Positions 55,638-64,000 of a stretch of 64,000 nucleotides of DNA are shown here, one piece after another (position 1 is the first letter of the stretch; every line of letters starts with the position of its first letter). The position numbers and the translations under genes were made by a program. The notes below the pieces were generated by a model. The model was not told where the DNA came from. It saw only the letters and a program-made list of their open reading frames with translations, and ran no database searches. The DNA is from Coniella vitis (lineage: Eukaryota; Ascomycota; Sordariomycetes; Diaporthales; Schizoparmaceae): assembly GCA_011317545.1 (NCBI GenBank), contig WUJK01000018.1:62001-126000 (forward strand). The letters run 5' to 3'.

Positions 55638-56489
55638 ATGGTTTCCTACCGCACAGGGATTACTATCCTCTCCTTCGTCTTTTTCGTGCCGACCCTGCTG
55701 TTCTCCGTCTACTTGTGTTTCCGCTCTGGTCTGAAGGAAGCCGGTGCGTGGCGCTTCATCGCCACGCTCTCGGCTCTGCGGGTGGCCGGCGATGTATCCT
55801 ACTTCCTCACGCTTTCGAACGCATCACTGAACATCTATGTCGCGGTTATTGTCTGTGAACTGATGGGGCTGGCGCCCCTGATGTTGACCTGTGTCGCTCT
55901 GGTCGGCCGAATGTATGTTTTTGGAGTGGATTCTATACACACGTTGGGAGAAAGCAGCCTGCTAACTCGTGCAAACAGTAACCGCATCACCCTCACCATT
56001 CCGCCCAAGGGATTCGCTCTCATCTCCCTCATGTCCCTCCTCGGGCTGATCCTCGGTATCGTCGGCACAGACGATGCCCTCAATGACGCCGCAACCGTCG
56101 ATGACGTGAGCGTCAACGGCCTCATGAAGGCCGCCCTCGCACTCTTCCTCGCCGGCTTCGGGTTGATGCTGGTCGGCTACACGGTTGTCTTCCTCGACAT
56201 CAAGCAGCACCCCGACAAGGGCACAGCCGTGGGCCGCGAAGCCCGCATCTTTGGCATTGTCGCGGCGGCCACCCCGTTTGTCGTGGTGCGCCTCGTGTAC
56301 GCGGCCCTTGGCGACTACACGGACATGGAACAGTTCGACGCGCTGTACGGCAGCGACACCGTCTACCTCTGCATGGGCGTCCTGATGGAAATCTTTGCGA
56401 CGGCCATTTTCTTGTCTACGACGGTTCTCGTGCCCATCGCGCCCAAGGACCCGGACGCTGAGGAGTTGGACAGCCAGAGAGGAGAGTGA
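55638..56489 (+). CDS. Multi-spanning membrane protein (DUF7702-like)
   Basis: ATG at 55638 (GCCGCCATGG). Two exons (55638–55912, 55979–56489) give 261 residues. The 66-bp intron is in frame and has no stop, but carries GTATGT, GCTAAC and AACAG, so splicing is favoured. About seven hydrophobic segments are seen, beginning GITILSFVFFVPTLLFSVYL, with charged short loops (CFRSGLKEAGAWRF, DIKQHPDKGTAVGREARIFG) and a hydrophilic tail ending DSQRGE. The pattern resembles a fungal family of integral membrane proteins of unknown function, sometimes near secondary-metabolite genes. The shared promoter with the NRPS suggests a role in the same pathway (transport, sensing or self-protection), which is inference. 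Confidence 0.85.
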   Translation: MVSYRTGITILSFVFFVPTLLFSVYLCFRSGLKEAGAWRFIATLSALRVAGDVSYFLTLSNASLNIYVAVIVCELMGLAPLMLTCVALVGRMYVFGVDSIHTLGESSLLTRANSNRITLTIPPKGFALISLMSLLGLILGIVGTDDALNDAATVDDVSVNGLMKAALALFLAGFGLMLVGYTVVFLDIKQHPDKGTAVGREARIFGIVAAATPFVVVRLVYAALGDYTDMEQFDALYGSDTVYLCMGVLMEIFATAIFLSTTVLVPIAPKDPDAEELDSQRGE

Positions 56490-58087
56490 TTTGGTTTACG
56501 GCTTATTGATGGTGATGGTGAATAACTGCTACGATGGGCGGAATCCTGCATTCTCGTCTTGTTTTTCTGATTCTATGATGGAGTTGAGTATTGACCCAAG
56601 ATGACTACGAGTATACCAAGTACAGCACGGTTAGATACGCAAAGTAACCTCCTTATTGTTTTTGGCAACAGAATGTAAATACAATGCATAATCTACGCAA
56701 AGTGCTACAGTCTCTTTCAAGGCACCTTGATGACCCAAGAATCTGGCGTCATGAGAGCCCGCTCTAAGATACTAACCGAGCAGCCCTATGGGACGTGACT
56801 TCAATCAGCACTGATTTGGCTAGGACAATTCCTGATGCGGATCGGGAGGCCCCATTTTGACTCGCTTCTTCTGGAAATGCTGCATTATCGCAATGCAACC
56901 AATAATACACTTTATCGGCCGAGTGGTACCTGCAGCACATACCTTCTATGGAACTTCCTTGTGGATACCCCGGTGAGAGCGAGTAAAGTGCGTACCTCGA
57001 TGGAGACGATTAGCTACCGAGTTCGAACGATACATTCTACTACCGTCCACAATCATTACAGGGCTTGAAGTGACGCGGACCCTGACAATCTGGGATGGGA
57101 AAGGGAGTATATCCCCCCGCTACCCCCCCTCGTTGTCCCCACTCTCTTCTCTACCGGACACAGCCGTAATAAAGACTGCATATGCGGACCCTGGAAAGCT
57201 TGAAGAGTGGAGGCTGGAAACCTTACTTTACATGGAGATGCCGGACAAATCCTTCGTCCGATGCTGCACAAAAGCTTAGCTAAAGTACCTGCAGGATCTT
57301 TGGATTCCCCTTAGATGAGGCCGTGGAGTTTAAGATTTCCGAACCTCCTCCAGATTGATAATGGAAATCCCAACTTTGACATGCCGCTATCAATGCTGCA
57401 AGTTCGCCGACTCCATCAGCAGAATCCTTTGTTTTACGCCGGCGAGGAAGAACCATGTAGCGTGATCCAGGGGCTGGGAGCTTGGAAGGATCCGAATTAC
57501 AGCGAGGGTCGTTTGCAAGTCGAGCGTCTTTGCCGTCACGAGAACAGCTGACATAGGCACCATGTGGCGAGAGTTGGTGTCCCGAAACGGACTAGTCGCG
57601 GCGAGGCTCCGCCTTGCGGTGCTGGTTACCCAAACGGGCATGCTGTGTGCCGGCCTGTGGGCTCTCATTGGTCGCCTTGTCTAAGCGGGCCGCGCCACCA
57701 AAGACTAGACTGTTTCGGACTAGCGCAGGCCTTGCAGCTACGTACTCCTCACACCATTCGGACCACATGGCATTCTCTAGCTGGCTTCGCACTCTCTGGT
57801 TACCAGATTGGGATTCGAACACGCTTGCTATACTTGGTAAGTCTGAATGTGCATCCACGTTAGTTTGTCGATGGTGTCGACGTCACGGCTTGCGTTGTAA
57901 GCGGGGATGTCTTCAGTTCTGGCAAGCAGCCAAAACATATAATCAACAAAGCGCCTCACGGTCTTGTAACGATTTGATCTTGGCATAAGTTCTTTGGTAG
58001 AGCAGCATCAAGCATCCAATACTCGACACACAACTCTGAAGAGTGAGATTCTAGATTTACACAGTCTTCAACTACAACATCATCACA
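56490..58087. other. Intergenic region
   Basis: About 1.6 kb. No domain-bearing frame is seen on either strand; short open frames at 57,300–57,990 lack coding character. Confidence 0.5.
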
Positions 58088-58712
58088 ATGGCGGTCCCTT
58101 CCCACGTCAGCGTTGAGGACCTCAGCGGCAAATACACCATGGTAAGTCAGGCCACCGAGAATCAAAAACCCGAGTATTCGATTAACAACAAACCACCACA
58201 AACAGAACCTCTCCCTCTCCGACTCGTACGACTCCATCCTCAAGATGCAAAACGTCAACTGGCTCACCCGCAAGGTCCTCACCGTGGGCACCATCGCCAT
58301 GTCCATCAAGCAATACGCGGACAGCGAGTCCTTCACCCACCTCGAGATCGTCACCAAGTCCGGCTCCGGGCTGCCCGCCTCGACCGAGCTGCGCGTGCTC
58401 AACGACGAGATCAAGCACGCGGACCACCCGCTCTTCGGCAAGATCACGGGCCGCACGCGCTGGGCGGCCGCGCTCCACGGCGAGGGCGGCTTGCCGTCCA
58501 AGTTCCTGGCCGAGGGCTGGGAAGAGGGCACGGAGCGCGTGGTGCTGATGACCACGGAGCACTTGGAGGTCGATGCTGTGACGTACCAGGCGGGCGGCAT
58601 TGAGGTGCTCAACGGGGAGAGACGGTATGTGAGGCATGTGGAGGTGCGCAAGGGCACTGAGATATTGCAGGTCAAGTTGGTCTACGACTACACTGGTCCC
58701 TTGGACGGTTAG
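58088..58712 (+). CDS. Small conserved-looking protein, possible beta-barrel fold
   Basis: Two exons (58088–58141, 58206–58712), 186 residues. No signal peptide or membrane segment. It opens with a short amphipathic helix (VSVEDLSGKYTMNLSLSDSY) and DSILKMQNVNWLTRKVL. Many short alternating hydrophobic/polar strands follow (TIAMSIKQYAD, FTHLEIVTKSG, ERVVLMTTEHLEV, AVTYQAGGIEVL, RYVRHVEVRKG, LQVKLVYDYTG). This resembles a lipocalin/fatty-acid-binding-protein-like barrel of the kind seen as small unnamed proteins in fungal metabolite clusters. It lies between the NRPS/membrane protein pair and the C-A-T-R megasynthase. A binding or cyclisation role is possible, but I do not recognise a named family. 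The coding call itself is strong. Confidence 0.8.
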
Positions 58713-59698
58713 TGACCATGTTAGTATGAGTGCTTAATGTTATGTGATTCTGTTCATATGGTTATAGGGATATGGTTATGTTGTGATGTGATGCAGGCAC
58801 GTTGCTGAAGCGTGGTTTGATATATAGTTGGTTATACAGAGCAGTTTGAACTTTGTATCAAGTTAAACGAAGTAAATTCTCATTCCAAGTGGGGCAGCGT
58901 ACGAAGCTGTTCTATTCTTAAAACTATATACTGTTGGAGGGGCTGTACGTGGCACGCAGGTACGAGAGGCAGAGCCTCAAAACGTGTTAAAGATCCTATA
59001 TTGAATACAGAGCCCTGCCAGAAAGAAGGAAGCCCTTCGGTCGAAGGGCTGCTCTTAGGGGATAGTCTGATCTATCCCTCAGTAGCTGAATCGCTTGCCC
59101 ATTAGCATCCATTATTATAGTGCTAAGTGTTATTCCATGATATACGTTGATATAGAATTGAAACATCTTCACCTTCTATCTCTACCCTCTTCCTTCCATC
59201 CCAGTTCTCATCTTAACAACGTGACAATTCTCACCAAAAGAAATCATAGGAATCCACTGATTGACTTGACAGGTAATCGATAAATCACTCGGTCGCACAA
59301 TACCGCTATGAATAAAAGGTGGTCCATAAGACACACCAATAAGGGTGTAAGTATGGCATACGGAGTCCCAGCTTTGGTATAAAGATTGAGGAACATCAAA
59401 GAGATATGTGTGCATTGACATAGTTACAACGCAGACAAGCACACATATCTTGATGAACGAAAGGCATTCCAACCGCAACAAGTTACGAGCACATGAACGC
59501 GACCAAACAAGCAAGTTAAACCAAAATATGTTAAATTATATGAACCTCAGTAGTTGAAATAAAACAAGTCAAAGTACGCCAATGCTGCTGTGTAAAACAA
59601 AAACAAAAATGTACAAGAAAAAAGAAAAGAAATACCAATACATCAAATGACTTTACATCCCAACATCATCACATCCTTTCAAAGGATCAACAAAATAT
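58713..59698. other. Convergent intergenic region, A+T-rich
   Basis: Tail-to-tail spacer between the small protein gene and the megasynthase. It contains a 20-bp near-perfect hairpin palindrome at 59031–59050; otherwise nothing recognised. Confidence 0.6.
59031..59050. repeat. 20-bp inverted repeat
   Basis: AGCCCTTCG and CGAAGGGCT separated by two bases (GT). Could form a tight hairpin in RNA (terminator-like) or be a TCG-N2-CGA dyad. Confidence 0.85.
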
Positions 59699-62600
59699 TT
59701 ACCTCCTCGCAACAATTCTTCCACCCTTGCCATCTTTCATGACAATCTCCTGCGCAGAAATAACCCACCCAAATACACCCGCCTTCTTGGCCGCACCCAC
59801 AAACTGCAAGCCCGAAACAAAAGGCAGTCCCTTCACAGCCTCCACCACCGCCTCACCACTCTTCTCCTTCAACACAGCCGCGTACGCAGCCGCCAGCGCA
59901 TCGGTGCGCACACGTGCCTGGCCAGGGTACTCGACGACTTGCAGCAGTGTGCTGTCCTCGCTTGCTGCGGTCACCGTCACGGCATCCACAAGCAGCTCGG
60001 CCACATGTCCCATCGGCGCGAGATCCATCCACCCGCCGAGGCGCGCGAAATCAGGCTGCATGCCCAGCCCGGGCGCAGCAGCGAGCATCTCGGCGATGAG
60101 AGTGGTCTCCATCTCCTTTTCAGCAGCAGCAGCAGTAGCAGCAGCAACCTGTGTGGGCCGGTGCACCGTCACCTTGACGCCCGCGCTGCGCGCCGCATTC
60201 GCAAGGTACCGCTCAGCCACCCACTTGGACGCGATGTATCCATCCGCCGCACTGGGCCTCGGCAGCTTATCGCCGTCTTGGGATTCGTACGCGGCGACGG
60301 CGCCCGAGGAGAGCACGTGCAGCGAGGCGCCGGTGCGCTGGCAGAGCTGGACGAGGGCCTTGAGGCCGTCGACGTTGACGGGGCGCGCGGCCGTGTAGCT
60401 GTCCCAGAAGGTGCGGTTGGCGGCACAGTGCAGGACGGTGTCGATCTGGGAGAGCAGGGCTTGGCTGGCTTCGTCGGTGGGCAGGGTGGGCAGGTCTGCG
60501 TTGAGGATGTGGACCTTGCTGCTGTTGGCGGCCGTGGCTGGGAACAAGGCGGTGGCTGTGAGTTCCCGGCCTTCTACTGGGCGGACGAGGCAGACGATGC
60601 GAGCGACGCGGTCGCTTGCTGCGAGCTGGGCAACGATGGACCGGCCGAGGTGGCCCGTGGCGCCCGTCACCAGGATCGACAGGTTGTCGTCAGCAGCCTT
60701 TGTCTTCTGGACGGCAGAAGCATCAGCGTCGGCAGGAGTAAAGGCAATCTCCTTGTCCCAGTCAACCGCAACCTCCATCTCATCCAGCAGCACCGCCATG
60801 GACGCCAGCAACGGGGCGCTCATGAGCTTGCTCAGCCGCGGCGCGTCGCCAAACTCACGCTTGATGGAAGCTTGGAGCTTGACGAGGAGCAGCGAGTTGC
60901 CACCCGCGAGGAAGAAGTCGGATGCCTGGCTCAGAGCTGGCGTGTCGGGGAGTGGAGAGGGGGGGAGGATGTCAGCCCAGAGGGAGGCAAGGCGGCGTTC
61001 TGTCTTCGACAGAGTCTGCTCGAGATCCAGAGCGGACTTTTGCAGCACCATTTCAGGCAGGGGGAGGGCCTGGATGGCCTTGCGGTCGACCTTTTCGTGA
61101 GCAGTCAAGGGCATGCTGCTGAGAGGGACAATGACAGCGGGACACATGTACTGTGGAATGACCAAAGGCAGACGGGCGCGCAGCTTGTCGATGACTTCGG
61201 TGCTCGAGAGCGGACTGTCGCTCTCGAGGACAATGTGCGCCGCGAGGAAGGCTTCCTTGCCGTCCTCGGACGCCTTGTCGCTCTCGCGGAGGGTGACGAC
61301 GGCGTGGGCGACGCAGCCGTTGGCTTCCTTGACCATGACGCGCTCGATTTCGACGAGCTCGATGCGGAAGCCGCGCAGCTTGACTTGGGTGTCGCCTGCG
61401 ATGCGGCCCTCGATGCTCAGGAGGCCCTCTGGGGAGACGCGGCCGTAGTCACCGGTGCGGTAGATGCGAGTGACTTGCTGCTGTCCATTCGACGCCTTGG
61501 TCGATGGCAGCGGGAAAGGACAGGGCTGGAATGCCTTTGCGGTCAAGTCTGGTCGCTTCAGGTACTCGTTGTTCTCGACACCGACGCCCGCAAGCAGGAT
61601 CTCACCGGGCACACCGAGCGGAAGAGGCTGCAGGTCCTCGTCGACAATGTACGCCGCATAGTTGGGCAGCACGCGACCTGGCACAGGCACACTCAGCGCC
61701 GGGTCTCGGACGTTGGCCTCGCCCTTCATGGCGGAAATGGTGCACTCTGTCGGTCCGTAGCTGGTGTAGACGCGCAGGTTCGGCAGCACGTCGCACGCGT
61801 TCCTGAAGCCATCCAGCACACCCTGCGAGGCGCGCTCACCACCAAACCACGCTGCGCGCCAGGCTGTGCACTGGCGAATGTTCTCTGGCGCAAAGCGGAA
61901 CCACATGTCGTACTCTGAGGGCGTGGCCTGCGTCATGGTCACGCCGTGCTCGGCCATGAGGCGCGTGACCTCGTGGGGATCACCTCGTGCGTCCGCGGGG
62001 ACAATGAAGAGACAGCCACCTGCGGTGAGAGGAGAGTAGGTCTGCAGCATGGAAGCGTCGAAGCTAAAGGCGGCTTGCTGCAGCATGACTTGGGCGAGGC
62101 GGTCCAGGGACCAGGCGCGGTTGAAGCCCTCGGTCTCGGCGCGCAGATTGGCGTGGTAGACGACAGTGCCCTTGGCTTCGCCGGTGGAACCACTGGTGAA
62201 GATGATGTACGCTGGCTTGTCTGGCCTGGCAGCATTCTCAAGTTTGGCGGCATTGGGTGGTGCTGTCGCGGGTTGCTGGGAGACGTTGACGATCACCACT
62301 TGCGGGCCGAGTTCCAGCTCGCTGGTCCGGCTGTCTGTCTCGTCGTCGGTCAAGATGGCAACAGGCTGCGCAATCCTGACATTGCTTGCCAGACGGGCAG
62401 TTCCGTTGCGCAGGTCCAGGGGCATGTAGATGGCGCCTACACGGTGGATGGCGAGCAACGAGCAGATCCAGTCTGTCGTCGGCGTCTGGAACACGCCCAC
62501 AATTTGGTCCCCTCGAGTGCTGCTGTCGCTGCTGCCGCTTGCTGCAAGCTTCTCAGCAAGCGCAAGCGCGATGCTTTCCACCCGCTGGTCCATTTGCGCG

Positions 62601-64000
62601 TAAGTGAGAACGCGCCCGTGGCCGTCCTTGAGGGCGATGGCATCGGGATTCTGGGCAATCACCTGGTCGATACGGTGTGCAGCAGTCATAGGCCACTGCA
62701 GGGCCATCTCCGGGCCTAATCACTCGGAACATACCATCACAGGTCAGTCCTATTCCATAGAAAGAAGAGAAGAGAAAAAAAAGAGAAAAGAAAAAAACCA
62801 AAGAAGGAGAAGGAGAAAAATGAAAAGGAACCTCATGTCCACTCACCCTTGCCAGTAATCAGCGCCTTCTCAACATCAGCAGCAGCCCACTTGCGCAACT
62901 CCTCCGTCTTGATATCCTTCCCCTTCATCTTCTCGCCCGTCACCTGCTCCAGCAGGCTGACGAAGCTGTTCAAAAACAGCTCCGCCCCCTGCTGCGTATA
63001 CAGACTCTTCTGCACGTGCACCATGAGCGACGTCTCGTTGGGGTCCTCCTTGATCTCCAGCACAACGTCGTATCCGCTGCGCGACGGGAACCACGTCTCG
63101 TCCGTAACGGTGCACCCGGCCCACCGCCGCTGCTGCTGCGCGTTGGTGCCGCTCGCACTGCCAGGCACCAGACGGTAGTCGATAAAGACCTGGAAGATGG
63201 GCGCCCACGCGTTGGACCGCGGGACCGCCAGCTCGTCGAGCAGCAGGTCGAACGGCAGCGCCGAGTACTCGAGCGCCTTGTTCGCCTTGTCGCGGGCGTC
63301 TTCGAGCGCCTCGCCAAAGGTCGTCTGCACGCCGGCGCCGTTCTTCTTGGCGTTGGTGCGGTCGAAGCGCAGCGGCAGCACGTTGAGGAAGTTGCCGATG
63401 CTGCCCATGAACTTGCTGTCGAGCCTGTTCGCGTCCGCCATGCCAATGTACACCCGCTCCGTCGACCCAGAGTCACCCGTCGAGGGCAGCAGGCGGAAGA
63501 CGAGCGCCTGCAGCGCGGCGAGGTACGCGTGGAAGTTGGTGGCGCGGTGGCCGCGCGCAAGCTGCTTCAGCGCCGCAACGGTGCTCTTGTTGAGGACCTG
63601 CCGGGCCGTGAGCGTGCTGTACTCGTCGAGCGGCGTGCGAATCGGGCTGCGCGCAAAGGGGAACAGCTCAATGGGCTGCTGCAGGCTCTCCACGGGGATC
63701 ATGCGGCGGTAGGCGTCGATGGCAGGCTGGTACTTGCCCGTCTCGTAGGCGATGCGCTGCTGGGCGCCAAAGGCGCGCGCCTGGGAGGACTCGGGCAGCG
63801 GGGGCAGCGGGTTGGCGCGGGAGGAGGAGGCGCCCAGAGAGGAAGTGTAGAAGCGGTAGGCCTTTTCAATGTCCATCATCATGATGGAGAAGCTGTGGCC
63901 GTCGAGGGAGATGTGGTGGGTGCCCATGAGCAGGTAGTGGACCGAGTCCGACTGCGACAAGAGGCGCAGACGGACCGGCACCCAGTCGCCGAGATCCCAC
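59699..64000 (-). CDS. Megasynthase C-A-T-R end, probable PKS-NRPS hybrid (5' partial)
   Basis: Exons 64000–62847 (running off the window) and 62715–59699 give about 1,390 C-terminal residues. A condensation domain shows WDLGDWVPVRL and the intact active site GTHHISLDGHSF (about 63890–63920). The adenylation domain follows with A3 YIIFTSGSTGEAKGTV, A4 FSFDASML, A5 TSYGPTECTISA, A7 YRTGDYGRV, A8 GDTQVKLRGFRIEL and A10 HEKVDRK. The thiolation site is DFFLAGGNSLLLVKL (near 60900). A reductase domain has the NADPH motif ILVTGATGHLGRSI and an intact catalytic YIASK (near 60,230). C-A-T-R is the standard tail of fungal PKS-NRPS hybrids, where an amino acid is joined to a polyketide and released by reduction or Dieckmann cyclisation. 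The PKS half would be upstream, outside the window; a pure NRPS is the alternative. Confidence 0.92.

Noticed and set aside
57790..57870. B-box-like GTTCGAATCCC on the minus strand
   Set aside because: The flanking bases do not form a T-stem and no A-box or acceptor stem is present at the right distance.
59939..61918. 659-codon plus-strand open frame
   Set aside because: It is antisense to the A-T-R part of the megasynthase, whose motifs are clear; GC-rich wobble positions keep the opposite strand open. It has no recognisable domain.
1..64000. CRISPR arrays, insertion sequences, rRNA genes
   Set aside because: None seen; the genome is fungal and the repeats found are simple or tandem with no spacer pattern and no transposase or reverse-transcriptase motifs.

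Overview
The window is from a filamentous ascomycete (Pezizomycotina). Most genes carry short GT–AG introns (about 45–130 bp) with CTAAC/CTGAC-type branch sites. Protein families are typically fungal: Zn2Cys6 regulators, YAT-type amino acid permease, GPR1/FUN34/YaaH transporter, F-box protein, PKS-NRPS hybrid. Genus and species cannot be read from the sequence. Seventeen of the roughly twenty gene models were rebuilt exon by exon with phases that close; one (Zn2Cys6 factor at 18.9–21.0 kb) does not close.

Left part (0–35 kb), a nutrient or catabolic neighbourhood. The 3' end of an MFS transporter is followed by a 2OG-Fe(II) oxygenase-like protein, a succinate-semialdehyde-type aldehyde dehydrogenase, a Zn2Cys6 activator, a divergent pair (2-oxo-acid hydratase / flavin amine oxidase), a second Zn2Cys6 factor, an amino acid permease, a divergent kinase-like protein, an acetate/ammonium transporter, a D-amino-acid-oxidase-family flavoenzyme and an alpha/beta hydrolase. 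Together these could import an amine or amino compound, oxidise it (two FAD oxidases), oxidise a semialdehyde, process a carbon skeleton (hydrolase, hydratase) and move ammonium or acetate. That assignment is inference.

Middle part (35–44 kb): an F-box protein, a small membrane/coiled-coil protein beside a 58-bp minisatellite, a region of degenerate ~90-bp repeats, a 12-exon sugar/quinate-type transporter with a 10-nt micro-exon, and a homocysteine S-methyltransferase.

Right part (44–64 kb), a probable secondary-metabolite gene cluster cut by the window edge. It holds an AflR-like Zn2Cys6 regulator and a second Zn2Cys6 regulator (divergent), a one-module NRPS of order A-T-C with an unassigned N-terminal region, a multi-spanning membrane protein divergent from that NRPS across a 502-bp promoter rich in CGG/GTACGG palindromes, a small protein of possible beta-barrel fold, and the C-A-T-R end of what is most likely a PKS-NRPS hybrid (or long NRPS) running off the right edge. 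The pairing of a hybrid megasynthase with a separate A-T-C NRPS is the strongest candidate here for an undescribed pathway.
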